A DNA stretch of 64,000 bases from assembly GCA_030407085.1 (NCBI GenBank), contig CM059584.1, forward strand, positions 104,283,001 through 104,347,000, in the 5' to 3' direction. This document shows positions 24,565-37,144 of the stretch, piece by piece. The notes under the pieces were generated by a model, which was given only the letters and a program-made list of their open reading frames with translations, did no database searches and had not been told where the DNA came from. Each line of letters opens with the position of its first letter. Position 1 is the stretch's first letter. The DNA is from Trichopria drosophilae (taxonomy: Eukaryota; Arthropoda; Insecta; Hymenoptera; Diapriidae). Position numbers and translations under genes: made by a program.

Positions 24565-24751
24565 ATTCCTGGGAGTGAAACTTGAGCCACTCTTTCATGA
24601 AGAGTGACATTGTCGCTCTATGGAGAGTGATATTTCACTCCTCTATGAGTGATTTTTTTCTTGTACTGTTGATGAAGTGTAAAGTCACTCATCATAGAGT
24701 CAAATGTTCACTATTAATAAAAGAGTAGTTCAATTTTCACTCCGAGGAATT
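24565..24751. mobile_element. GAGTG-rich MITE
   Basis: ATTCCTGGGAGTGAAACTTG at the left is mirrored by CACTCCGAGGAAT at the right, with arms of about 70 bases. GAGTGA or its inverse TCACTC recurs many times inside (for example near 24573, 24603, 24634, 24645 and 24681). No coding frame is present. Confidence 0.75.
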
Positions 24752-26514
24752 TCGAGAGTATTTATATATACTTATAATGTATAGTAAACAAAAGCATTAC
24801 CCTAATAATATTTAGTATTCAAGCCGCGAGTAAGCTTTGCTGCATAGGCGTGATGAGAAGTTCCAACCATTAACTTAGGATAAGCTTATATCCGGAGTTT
24901 AACAAAGAGGTTGAATGATCTCGCAACTCGCGGTTCCAGCGGAAGTTTTCGACATTAAGGGTAAGAAGAAAGAAAGGGGAAATATCCCAAGTGTACCAAC
25001 CACTCCTGTGCGCCATAAGCGTTTAAAACAGGTATCCAAGGAGTACAGAATCTCTTTGGATAAGGAGAAAACGTAAGAGCATCCTTCTTTTTCCTTTTTT
25101 ACATTTCCTTCCTTTTCCCTCCTGAATTCAACGCGGATATACGAACAGGGCTATGAATGTATAAAAACCTTCGTAAAATCTAGTAGGGACTCACCCCTTA
25201 ACTGTCCCGAGGGAGACGTCTGATTTTAGAAACCATTTTTCAAACGAATGTCCGTACCGGATCACGAGCCCTGAATAAGACTACTTGAATTCCACGCACG
25301 AGTAACAAATCGAAATTTATAACAAATGACAGTATATTTATTGCTAAAACGACAAGAGGATCTCGTACCAAGGATTCTTTAAGATCCGTTATTCACGAAA
25401 ATAATGGAAAAGTAAAAGGCATTTGGTTACCAGTAACGGTCAGACTTCAGGTTGATTAATGGTGCGTTAAAGCTTTTGGGTTTTTAGTTTGCGATTAAGT
25501 ATTGTGGATTGTTTTTTCTTTTATTGAATCAAACTCTTAATGTCTCTAAAGCGATGTTATTTAACCTCTGCATCTAATCTATATGACTAAAAAGAGGTGT
25601 ATTATTAAATGTATGTTAGCATAAAGATGAATATCCCATCAGTTTCATCGAAGCAAAGAAAACTTTCATACATTTTTTTTAAATTAAACACAGTATAAAA
25701 GATTGTATATAGAGTGGTTTTAACAAATGATGCTGGATCATTTTATTACTCACAGTGTTCACATGAAAATGTGGAGAAAATGTCATCTAGTCTTATAGTA
25801 TACCCAAACACATCAAATTATATCAAGATTCGTTCTATCTAGCTTATTGGCGAGTGTGAGACCAATATTTACTATTTTTATTACAAAATTAAAATTTGAT
25901 TTTTGAATGATTTGTTAGATATATTGTACATACGTGCGTTCATTAAAACAGGAACAGATGTTCTTTTCAATAAGTATGTGTGTAAACATGTGTTTTGAAA
26001 ATAATGTGATGACGAACATGTGCATAAATATATAACAATTCATTCATGCGATCGAATGCTTAATAAAAAATACAATAATCAATGCAATTAAAGTATATAT
26101 TTATATATGTACGTATTTATACCTGACCCATAAACTCGATCCTTTATGTTACAATGTGTAAATAAAGAATTGAATAAATAAGTAATTCAATAGACGTAGC
26201 TGTCTCAGTTCACGTCTAGCGCGATAAACCTTGATCTTCATATGTGTAACATATTGGATTTAATGTAACTATTTGGTCTAATACTTGAAAGAGAGCATCC
26301 CTCTTTTGTTTAAAATTATAACTATTAAGATGATTTTGGTATAAATGTCATTAGCTTTATTGAAGAGCACAATTGTTACAATTATACACGCAAAAGGAAT
26401 GTTTTCTTTCAAATATCAAACTGGATAGTTATGAAATAAAAAATGTTTTATAGTTACTTCTAATTAGTTTGCCATCAATTTTACGTTTCCTGTGGTTTTA
26501 TAATAGTAGTAAAT
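24752..26514. other. Unassigned AT-rich sequence
   Basis: No gene is recognised. The text near 26145-26185 (ACAATGTGTAAATAAAGAAT followed by TGAATAAATAA) looks like a polyadenylated 3' end of a gene or retrotransposon on the plus strand, but no coding remnant precedes it. Confidence 0.4.
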
Positions 26515-27150
26515 CATTCATTTTGGCTCGAGATAGACACCTCTAAGCCAACCATACAAAATACATAGGATTAAAAGTACAAAGAAATCAAGAAAAAGAA
26601 ATACAAAACAAATACTAATGCCGCAGTCGACGCACAATATTATATGTAGAATTAATAGAATAAACAGATACATGTAGGCCGCAATGAGTTACAAATTAAC
26701 GCTAATAACAAAATAATAATAAAATCCCGTAAATGTTACAAGTCATTCTAGTTTTGGCAGGACCTGACGCTTATCCTTATCAGCATTTAATAAAAAAGTG
26801 TACAACTTATTTTTAAAGACTTCATTCGATATAGTACAGCGTATAGAACTAGGTAGGATATTCCATAACCTAGATGAAGTAATTATAAAGGAATTCGAAT
26901 AGGTTTTATTTCGAGATAGCGGAATACGAAGTACATTATGACCCGGTCTCAACGTAATCGGTGTGCGTGTCTCTCTCCATATATATTTACTATACAAATA
27001 ATCAGGTTTTTTGGTAGCCAGTATTTGGTGTGTTAGTGATCCAATTATATGAAGTCTACGGCTGGCGCTAGTCAGCCAGCCTAGCTGATGTCTGTAGGAA
27101 CTAATGTGATCGTATCTTCTGAGGCCGAAAATAAATATAATATAATTTTT
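26515..27150 (-). mobile_element. 5'-truncated non-LTR retrotransposon (LINE) 3' end
   Basis: The minus strand carries the C-terminal coding end of a LINE ORF2 (27150 down to 26743), then about 200 bases of AT-rich 3' UTR, then a small stem-loop GGCTTAGAGG...CTCGAGCC (26525-26549) and an AAAATGAATGA tail. The stem-loop followed by short A-rich repeats at the 3' terminus is typical of LINEs. No endonuclease or reverse transcriptase catalytic region remains, so it is dead on arrival. Confidence 0.7.
26743..27150 (-). pseudogene. LINE ORF2 C-terminal remnant
   Basis: The frame is open for about 135 codons from just after a TGA at 27151-27153 to the stop before 26743. It reads in order RRYDHISSYRHQLGWL, then RRLHIIGSLTHQIL, KKPDYL, LRIPLSRNKTYSNSF, RLWNILPSSIRC and VFKNKLYTFLL. 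This pattern (HIS-x-LGWL, RR-x-LH, P-Y-L, R-x-WN-LP-x-IR, FK-x-KL) is the familiar post-reverse-transcriptase tail of insect CR1/RTE/Jockey-like ORF2 proteins. In the full protein it would follow endonuclease and reverse transcriptase domains, both missing here. No frameshift is seen in the preserved part, which hints at fairly recent insertion or luck. The exact clade cannot be assigned by eye. Confidence 0.72.
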
Positions 27151-28346
27151 TCAGAGAATACTAAGCAATTGTGCAAGTATTTTACTGCAAAACAACTTTT
27201 AATTCGCTATTATTATTATTTATTAGTAACTACAATAATGAATGAATATCGACTTATTATTAATTTTGAATAATCAAAAAAGTTTAACCTTTAAAAGAAA
27301 TTTCTAATTTCTTAGTGTAAAAATACAATTACTTTTAATACCATTTTCAAATAAATATTCTTTTTTCATAATTTGGTTACTGTTTATAGCTTTAATTAAT
27401 ATTAACTATTAATTTACATAACATTTATAATACTCCTTATCTATATTGCCGATTGGCATGAACATCGTACTGTACGCCTGGTAGTATGCAACCATCCTGG
27501 CACGACTGCATACCGTGTGGTACATGCAAGGGGGTAAAACAAAGATTTTTATATATACATTTTATTTTTTTATATTTCATTTATATTTATATTTATAATT
27601 ATACATATTATGTACATATAATATATAAGAGGGCATTTCTTTTTGAAGGATTGAAAAAATCGCTATTTTCATTATTTTGGTTTTAGCAATGCAATTGAAG
27701 ATAATTGAATTGTGTTATTATTTCAGAAGCTATTAGGCATGTTTTCAGATAAAAAATTATTTTTATATCACTTTTTAATACTTATTCCTAAACCCTCAGT
27801 TACGTTGCTATCGTATACGACATTAAAATATCTATACAATAAAGCAATTTAAATTTTATATTGCTTATTGAAAACATAACAATAGCTGGTACCTTGGTTA
27901 GTATAATTAATGTTCAAAATATTTAAATTGTCTACAATAAATTAAACATTTTAAGTATATTTTTTGAACAAAATAATTAATGATTGTGTTAATAAATTTA
28001 TAAATTTTAGAAATCTTCTATGTTTTTTTTAAATATCTTTCCGTAGTAATATTAATGTATAAGTAATTCATGTAAGTAATTAATGTATAAGTAATTCATA
28101 AATAATTAATCTATCTGATGTGGACAAAGTATATTTACTTTGGAATCTGGCAGAAATTTCAATGTTCATACAACTTTCCATGTTCTCATTCTCCTGTCAA
28201 AAGTAACATAAGAAAAACCAACGATACGAATAAAAACGGTAAATTGTTGATTTCATGCATGCAAATATGAATCCAATTGTAGCTATCGTATCTGTATGGA
28301 AAAAATTAGTTTGGTATCGATAAGTAGGTCTTATTACCGAAAAACG
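27151..28346. other. AT-rich sequence with one GC-richer 100-bp patch
   Basis: Most of this is AT-rich with no gene. Around 27445-27540 a short richer patch has open frames on both strands, with cysteine-rich peptides such as WHDCIPCGTCKG on the plus strand and CQDGCILPGVQYD on the minus strand. No convincing splice pair defines an exon. Confidence 0.4.
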
Positions 28347-28528
28347 GTGGGTGCGGGGCGAAAAACCGATAAATCAAAAAGCCGACAGGTCAAAAAACCG
28401 ACAACCCAAAAGCCGGCAGTCAAGAAACCGACACTTCAAAAAATGACTGTCCGTTTGTCGATGTGTCTATTTTTTTATGTGTCGGCTTCTGACAGTTGAC
28501 TTTTGGACTGACGGCTTTCGCACGTGTG
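28347..28528. mobile_element. Micro-repeat MITE (CGACAGGTCAAAA family), copy 3
   Basis: It starts GTGGGTGCGGGGCGAAAAAC and its body reads as repeating units: CCGATAAATCAAAAAG, CCGACAGGTCAAAAAA, CCGACAACCCAAAAG, CCGGCAGTCAAGAAA, CCGACACTTCAAAAAA. The right half has the inverse (TGTCGGCTTCTGACAG, GACGGCTTTCGCACGTG). This is the clearest copy of the family that also occurs at 4797-5083 and 17745-17975. The 67-codon frame across it is a shadow. Confidence 0.75.
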
Positions 28529-31500
28529 ACATACTATTGTTAGGTAGCAAAGGAGAAAAACTCGCACGAATTGCGATTTTATGCTCCATGTTACATAAAA
28601 GATTTCGCATAATAAATACGATAACTCAGTTCTAAATGATCGTTTTTAACTCAATCGGAGCTTATTTTGGGCGAAAAACTATAAGGAATTTGAAATTTTA
28701 CGGTAGATAATTCTATAATACAGTCCAATAATGATATTTTGATTTATTTGAGATAGCTTCTGTCATTATTTACGTTTGAAAAATGATCAATGTTCTAAAT
28801 TGAATAAATCGTCCGGAAATGTGGGTTTATTACATTAAGAATCTGTTCAAGGAAACATATCTCATTTTATAGATTTTTAGATTGACTGAGTGCCAAGGTC
28901 AGTAGAAAAACTGAACAAATTTGTTTTCTTATGTAAAAACAATGTTAATATCTGGCACGCCGAAAAATAATTGTACTAAAAACCTTTAAACTAAAAATGA
29001 TAATATATAAACTAATTATTTTAGATTAAATATTAGATAATATAATTCTAATAATAACAAACATAGTTTGTGATTTCAATAAATAAAACTTTCATAGACA
29101 TTACGATTCATTTATTTCAAAACGGTTGTGATCATAGAATCTTCTGTACATGTATAGGATTTCCAATAAATTAAAGATTAAAGCTTAATAATACGTCAAG
29201 ATATACCCATACCCTTCAACATATCAAGGATGCAACAATGTTTGCTCCAAAAAATTTGAAAAAGTTTTTATTCTTAAAATCATCCCTCATGAAAATCAAA
29301 CGATTTCAAAATAATATTAGGGAAAAGAATTTAGGAGAATAGTATTATTTTTCCGCATAAAATTTTAAAATATTGAAATTATACAATTTAAGAAAATTAT
29401 TTCACATGAAATCAATCATCATGATTACCTAAACACACCTAAGCACTTTATCCTTGTTAGAACTTTAACATGGGTATAATTAAAATATTCAAAATTAACA
29501 AGGGAACCTAACGAGATTTCAAAATAACATATTTTTGTTTAATTATTAAAATTTTTATACATTAAATCCGTCTGAAAATAGTTGATAAAAGTGGGTAACT
29601 GCAGATGTTTTCTGAGAAATAGCGTTGGTGAATGTGCCCCTGGTAGGCGATAACCAGACTTGCACATCCAACTCGCCGGTTGCCATTTAGTAGGCGAAGT
29701 TTAAAACCAAGGAAAGGGATGAAAATATTCCAACTTTCCTTCTCTTTATAACGTGGGTAAGTGAAAAAGTACACTTAGTAAATTTAATTAATATGAAATA
29801 TTTCACATAGTTAGACTAAGCGACTTTACAATTAACCAAAAGACATGATTAAAAACTATTAAAGTTGTACATTTTATTAAATCATAATACTGAAAATGTA
29901 TTATCCTCAGTTTACGTGTTTAAGCTATATCTTTTGAATACTATAAATAATAATCACATACAAGATTTTGTATATTGGGAAGGATAATATATGGATACAT
30001 TTCCATACGGTACGGAGAGATTTGAACATATAAATATAAAAACAAATAGGATTTTGAAATTGAGATGAATATATATGACGGGAGTGTGGTACAGAATTAA
30101 TCTCGTCGCGTTCAACACGACGAGAAGATGCAAATCACACACTAGGGTTGGATTAGAAGTTCCTGAATGTTTCCAAAGAAAACATATACTGCTGGAAACT
30201 GTTTCGGCGGTAACAATCTCATGCAATTTTGATATGATAGTTCATCCAGATCAGCGAAATGCGAAATGTAAACATTATAAAGTTTCTCATAACTTTAGTC
30301 ATTTAAATATAAATTAGTATTTTCTACACATGCTTGAGTTGCTGCATATAAGTCACATGATTTAGTCCAGCGTCGTCGATTAAGGCATTTACATAACATT
30401 TAGTATGTAATTGAGACAGGAAATAATAATTGAGAGCAAATAATAACAATCTGATTAATTGTAAAGAATTTTAAGATGATTCCCGTCTTTATATTTCTAG
30501 AAAGTAATTTTATGTACTTTTTCTTTCACTTCATATTTTGATTGCTCAGTCTTTACTAAGCATTTGATTAATAGCTAAAATTTAGTACAATACTGTATTT
30601 TTTGGTCGCTGAACTCTAATTTCATTTTCCTGTCCACTTTGACCGTTGAAATTACGGAAACAATATGCAACTGTTATTAGCGATAAGTAGCGTTAGTATC
30701 GCGCAATGAATTATTAGATCGAAGTAGTTGCAGTGTTGCCAGTTAAGATGGAGTTAGGCTGATGCTGGTTCATTTTCCTATTGTAATGCAATAATGAGCT
30801 TCTCCTATTATCGGCAAAAATTGTTCTACATTGGCGCTACTTGATATAGTAAAGTGAACTAATAAGAAGATAATAAGGTTTATTAATTTTTGTGTAGAAA
30901 AAAAAACATCTGACGTGGCCAATCTTACTATTTTGCTATTGTGGCGTTGATGAACCGTCATTCATTGGTTAAACTAAATAGTATAGTTGGACTAACTAAT
31001 ACCATTTTAAACCCAGTTTGGATAGTATGTACAACTAACTGTTTTTTTAATAATACCAAAAATTTGGTTTCTTTGGAAAATAAGAGGAAACGTGATTGAC
31101 TTGACTAAATATCGATTCGTTCAATAAACGAATGTTAATTCCTTATTAAATTTCATTTTCTACTACTCCGTTGTAGAAGCCAGATGTGTCCAAATAAGGA
31201 GGAATGCGTAGACTCGACTAGCAAGCTGCAGGCTGTCGACGCTTAACTAAAATGAAATCTGACAGTGCCATAAAGCACGCAGGTTCACGAAACGAGCTTT
31301 CTGAGGAGTGGAAGGAAAGGGGGAGGAAAGTCGTAAACTTGGTAGAGTCTCATCGCCCGAAAGCGCGCAAAAGTTCCAAGATAGTATACGCTATTGTATA
31401 AAACGAGAGTGAAGCTGCTTTCGCTTAGCGTATGCTAATGTAAGTTCCGCGCGAAAACTTCCTATTTTTCGACGCGTCATTTTACTTTTCTAGTTTGCAC

Positions 31501-32259
31501 TCATCTTTCCATCTTTCTCGACTAGTATCGCTTATCCTCTCACTTTCGACGCTTCGCCACCGGAAGTAGGGGACAAGTTGCGATATTATCAGAAATTTAG
31601 GGTGCAACCTTGCCGGAAATTGAACCGAGAGCAAACTCCGCCTGGTTAGATAATGTAAATTTTCCTTGGTTCCATATTTTCTTAAAATGTTGATTTTTGA
31701 AACTACGTTTTCATTTTGCGTTGATGGTTGACGCTCTACATATAAATTAGTGGAGGATAACAATATGCTTTAATTGAATTTTCTTAAAAGTCTCAGCAAA
31801 TTTTGTTTGATGCCGCTAAAGTCTGCTTATTATTATTAGATCTTATTGTCTATGCACTGAGTTATTAAGGTCGAGAATAGTACATTGCGTATCAAGGGCG
31901 GAAATGAAAACACTGAGCAGACAGGGTGTCGAAGGAAATTTTTTGACCGCTAAGAGTCCTCAACATTGCCTAATAAAAGAATTTGTATTACACCGACATG
32001 AAAAGCCCATTTTTCTGCCCGCTAATGGACGTCATCGGATGGACAATATAACCGGGCGGTAATACGACACTTTTCATCCAGTTTTTTGAGCACAAAGTAT
32101 CGGATTGATAATATAAATATTAAATTTTTCTTATTATAGAAATCATAACAAATTATTCTTATCCTCATCAGATCAGAAGTACTTCGAATATCTCTATTGT
32201 CTTATTTCGTGTTGCACGTTTAGATTCGTTCTAAAAGTTTCTTGATAATGCAACGATAA
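28529..32259. other. Unique AT-rich sequence, no gene recognised
   Basis: Slightly GC-richer patches occur at 30070-30210 and 31180-31660, the first with a 7-bp hairpin CTCGTCG/CGACGAG at 30102-30124. Frames of 80-93 codons on either strand (30075-30317, 29954-30226, 31482-31763) show no domain. The 31.2-31.6 kb patch could be conserved non-coding DNA, which cannot be judged from one sequence. Confidence 0.4.
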
Positions 32260-32263
32260 TTAA

Positions 32264-32830
32264 CCCATTAACGCCCAACAACCACTGCTTCTTGCGTCAA
32301 TTTCAGTCCAGTATTTCGTATCAATATCGAAGTTAACAAAAATTGAGAGGTACATATCTTACTATTTTCGAGGTCGCTCTTCAAGATTTCGAGGTCAAGA
32401 ACTTTTCATTCTTATCAATTTTTAAATAAAGCTCGTAGTTTTGAAGTAGAACGTCCAGAAAATTTCAAAGAAATTTTCATTGTTGCGGCCATTTTGGGAT
32501 CGTTGATGAAGTGTATAAAGTAAAATTTTTCCTTAAAATTGAAGTATTTTATTTACCTTTATTCAGAATTTCAATAGAATCCCAATATTCTAAGGGCTCG
32601 AAAAAAATTGGTAAGCATAAATATTTCCCAATTTTTGTGACATTTTTTGCAAATTCGGCGCCATATTGGAACTGCTAATGGCCGAAAGTCAATTTTGACC
32701 TCGGAATCTTGAAGAGCGACCTCGGAAACAGTAGGATATGTATCTCTTCATGATATGTCAACTTCCATTTTGATACAAAATACTCGATTGAAATAGAAGG
32801 AAGAAAAAGGGTCCTTTGGGCGTTAATGGG
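32264..32830. mobile_element. 567-bp piggyBac-type MITE
   Basis: TTAA at 32260-32263 and 32831-32834 flank ends CCCATTAACGCCCAA and, mirrored, TTGGGCGTTAATGGG. The inverted repeats reach about 135 bases, with GAGGTCGCTCTTCAAGATT preserved in both arms. The interior includes GCGGCCATTTTGG and GGCGCCATATTGG, related to the dispersed ATGGCGGA repeat. No transposase is encoded. Confidence 0.9.
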
Positions 32831-32834
32831 TTAA

Positions 32835-35733
32835 ATACACTTAACTATTGCCATAATTTTTATAATATTTGCACACTTAATAATCAATTATATTCACGAT
32901 TTAGTACGATTAAAATCGGTAATTGCTTTACTAACTTAATGATCATAATTACATTTCAAAAAGTTTTTGATATATTTAGAATTTAAATTTAACCACGTAG
33001 CCTGCGGACTACATCTGATTTAGGGGCTCATCTTCGGAGGCCCTCGTATCCCCGAGCAAAGTTACAAACAGGCGAATTGCCGTACGAATCTGTATGGCAC
33101 CGGCCGATGGCTATGTCAGATAAGCTAAATGGCTCCCTATGTCGTAACCTTGTTATAGGGTACGTAGAACATCGTAGCCCGGTGTGCAGTAGAATACCTG
33201 ATGTTTACCATACTAAATATAATGTCGTAAGTGATAACAGTGGATTCGAAAGTACCTATTAAATGCATACAACTGCACAACAAGATATCAAAATGTGATT
33301 GTAGTTACTATTTGTCTCTTACAGAAATTCTAGGAAATGAGACGTCATAATTCAGCAAAATACTGAAATATAAACCAATTGTTGATTTTTTATTTAAACA
33401 TCATTTTTGTATTAAGTGTCAATATAAAACAAAATAAGTACTTTAAAGCACTTCTAGGAAATTCTATCATGTTTCACGCCCCAGTTACCTCGAAACTACT
33501 CGAATCACTTGTAGGTTTTAAATTAGAGTTACAGGTGCTTAGTGCACTCTAATTCTCGCAAAGAGGGTTTCAAGATATCGTATTCACGACACCACCGGAT
33601 ATTCTTTCGAAGCTTTGCGAGGACAGATCTCATTAATATGATAGGGTTTAAAACGGCATGCACGACCGAGTGAACTTGACTGGGTATCAAAAAAGGAGAG
33701 TTTTAAGCTCTTCAAGAGCATTTTCTGAATATGAGTACTTGTATACATTTCATGAAATTTAATAGTATAATATTTGGTTTCAGGATGGTTCATTTCTGCA
33801 AACTTTTTGCAAGACAAAGTTTTTATTGATCTTCGCTCAAATCTTGTTGCTTTGATTGCTGTATAAATATTTTATAGTTCTTGATATCGTGCGGTACAGT
33901 ATGTACCTCTTAAAGAGTTCACCCGGAGCTCAGTCCAAAGATATCTCCAAAAAGACCGCCTGAAGAGGACTGATTTAGGATACTCTATAAAAAGAGCCCT
34001 TCAAGTCGTCTTACTTGGGACTTCTTAAAATAGTCATCTCATTTTGGACCATCTCTCTTTTAGTAAAGAGATTCCAAGAGTTGAGATCTGTGTTTCATCC
34101 AGAGACACTAGGTGGCTATCGAATTCGAAAACGAAATCGCGCGATATTTACTTCATGTTCAGACCGATGGATATATTGTATTTTTATTGCTTAAACTCCA
34201 TTTTATTGAATGTAATCACCCTCCAATATTTAACTATACAAACGCCAAAAAGAACTCAGGTAAGAATTATGTAAATTTTTAATTAAGGTACAAAAATAGA
34301 ATCCATATTTTTCAAAAATTTGCTTTTCATTTATATTACTTATTTTTTATGTCAAAACTCTCAAATAAGCGCTCTTTTCTGTGATCTCATATTTCAGAGG
34401 TTTGTAGAGCTTTTAAAGATCACTTTAAGAGATCATTCCGATAAATATCTTACAATTTTTAAAGACTTCTTAAAGAGCTCTTAAAGAAGTCTTTTTGCTG
34501 TTTGGGATTATAATATACAAGAATTTTCGTTGAATTATTTCGAAAGAATTCCATTCGATTTTGACAGTATACTATTTTTTTGCATTTCAATTTTTACATT
34601 TATTTATTTTGACTTGTGTAATTTTTAATATCTGTAAATTACCTATTCCCTGCTTCTTCGTAGTAATGGCTGCTTAATAAAATAATTTTCTGTGTAAAAT
34701 CATATAATTTTCACAATTTTTTCAATATATGTAAACAATGTGAAATTTACAAAAGCAAATAATAATGCTAATAGAATTTACATCCAGGAAAACATTCGTT
34801 ACATAAGTGTAATTGATTTTTTTATCAGAATCGTTATTTACGACTGCCATATAACCATATAACTCGTTCGGCAGAGTACTCGTTGAGTAATATCAAAATT
34901 GATCGTAAAAGTTGAAAAAATAATAAAAAATTCGCAAATAAAAAACAAGATAGAGGTATTCAATTTGTTTACCATAGATCTAACACGATATGACATAGTA
35001 ACGGCGTATAAAATCCTATTTTTTCAAATCAAAACACCGGTAACTGTATTCATTTTATAATTATTCTTCGATTTATAATGATTTTTAACCCATTTTTACT
35101 TTTGTATTTATGCTTACGAATATTACAAATAAAATAAAATTGGCAATCTCGCTGCGAACTTTCGGAAATTAAATGGATTGAGCACTTTTTGTAGGTTTTA
35201 AATAATATAAAATCGATTTTAAATGATGGTATATCTCAATTTAGGCATGTATACTAATATTTTATTGCGTTTTTATAATTTGAGTATTTTGTAGGAAAGC
35301 ATTAAACTACCCTGCCTTACCACACTGAAAAAAATTTTTGTTGATTCAACTACTTTTTAACTATTGAAAGTATTTCAATATGTCCTCAACGGAATTTTAT
35401 AGGTTATAAAAAAAATATAGATATGGAAACGAAATTTTGCAAGTTACTTTTACTACATTTAAAAACATTTTTTATAGTGTACCTACTACATTAAAAACTA
35501 TTAAACGTGCTGGAGATATATATTTTTAATTGAATTTAGCAAAATTACATTTATTGTAATGTAATAACGTGTAAAGTTAAAAGTTTCGTGGATTTGACTA
35601 TATGTAATTTTATTTTTTTAAACTATTACTTTGGAAATTTTATAAAAAATTGTTTCATTTTTACCTCTCACTTATTAATTGTTGAAATAATAGTACGAAC
35701 TCCACTTCATGCTGATATAAATTCCAATATAAT
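32835..35733. other. Mostly AT-rich, no gene recognised
   Basis: A GC-richer patch at 33000-33230 has a 61-codon open frame with no known domain. The array at 33905-34500 is listed separately. CACACTGAAAAAAATTTTTG at about 35322 resembles a transposon end, but I found no mirrored partner. Confidence 0.4.
33905..34500. repeat. CTTAAAGAG-rich degenerate inverted repeat
   Basis: Motifs of the type CTCTTAAAGAG, ACTTCTTAAA and AAAGAGATT recur at both ends of this stretch. It finishes with a near-perfect palindrome GACTTCTTAAAGAG/CTCTTAAAGAAGTC at about 34469-34496. The two outer parts face each other loosely, so this may be an old MITE whose interior was replaced. There is no coding frame except short chance ones. 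Confidence 0.4.
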
Positions 35734-35748
35734 AAATACAACCTAGGA

Positions 35749-35984
35749 GCGGCGGTGGCTCAGTTGGTAGAGTATCGGCTTCGCAATCAGAAAACCCTGG
35801 TTCGATCCCGGCCTCTGCAATCTGTCATCGGGACACCTCTATATTTGTTTATAAGTGTCTAATAACGCCAAAGCTCGGGTGGTTCGGATTCCACCTTCAT
35901 AAACGGTAGGTCCCGTCGCGATTTAGTCCCATTTGGGTTCACAAAAGTCGACGTAAAATAATAAAAAAAAAAAAAAAAAAAAAG
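35749..35984 (+). mobile_element. tRNA-derived SINE with poly(A) tail
   Basis: The first 70 bases form a tRNA-like head: A-box TGGCTCAGTTGG, an anticodon loop TTCGCAA (anticodon CGC, alanine-like), and B-box GGTTCGATCCC. A non-tRNA body of about 140 bases follows (including GCCAAAGCTCGGGTGG and TAGTCCCATTTGGG), then an A-tail of about 20 bases. AAATACAACCTAGGA at 35734-35748 and AAATACAACCTTAGGA at 35985-36000 are the target-site duplication. The internal pol III promoter looks intact. SINEs are mobilised by a partner LINE. Confidence 0.92.
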
Positions 35985-36000
35985 AAATACAACCTTAGGA

Positions 36001-37144
36001 TTTTTATATATTTTAAAAGAATACAGCATTAATTCCGAAAGTCGATAAATATATTTTTATTGAACTCGAATGTTATTCTAGGTGTATATTTTCGCAAATC
36101 AATAATGAACAATGAACTAACATGTACCTCCCATAAATATGGCCCATGGCACCGTAGTGCAAAGTCAGATATAGACCAGGCTTGTTTCAAGAAATATCCT
36201 GGTGCTCGAGAAAAATCGCGCTCTGAATTCGAAACCAAAGTTCAATTCTAAACAACAGTGAAATATAAGAAAGAGAAAAAGCGTCAGGGTATAAGAATGG
36301 AAAGAATTGTGATTGTTCTGTTCTTTTTCAATCGAAATAAACCGGAGTATATAGGAATACATTCTTTAAATTGCTTACGAAGTCATGGAAAACAATTTGC
36401 AACACAATAGAAAAGAATCATGTCAGCTTTTGACATGATGTTGAAACTCGATGACGTATTGACGTCTTATTTATTGATAGACCAATGGCAGGCTAAATTT
36501 TTGAAAATCTTAATATATTTTTAATAATATAACAAAGATTTGGTGTTAGCTATGTAACTCAAGTCATATAGTAGTTGTAATATCTGTGGAACAAAAATCG
36601 ATTCTATTGGCTAATACTTTCGTAGATGTTCTTGTTATTTTAATAAGACCTACTACTTAAATAGTAACGGCACGTATAACAGAAGCTTGGTCATTTATCT
36701 TATTACTCAAGAATTCTACGGGTTATTTATTTTCCCCGAAAAGCCAAAAATGTCATATTCCTAAGTAAGAAAGTTTTTACTTATATTCATGTATTAAACA
36801 GCAATATCTTTATCAGGAGGATTCTCATAATTTATTCACTGATTTCATAATAATTTTACCGACGAGCAACGTGCATTACGTTATAAAACATAGTTATCAA
36901 TACCAAAATAAGAACAGATGTGGACAATGGGAAAAACTATAACCAACCATGAATTCTTTTTTCTTAACTATGACAGTTGTCCTTAAAACTGAGCAAACAA
37001 AGCCTTTAGTGATTCTTAACCTCCACTAAGAAAAATTCTAGGTGATTGAGCAAACAATTTTACGTTATCAGTTTAGGTAGCAAAATAATCTTATTTACTT
37101 TTAAATAATGTTACCTCGTATAGACTGTAGATAAAGAGTTATTA
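36001..37144. other. Unassigned AT-rich sequence
   Basis: The overlapping frames at 36029-36362 on both strands are short and without motifs. No repeat end is seen. Confidence 0.45.
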
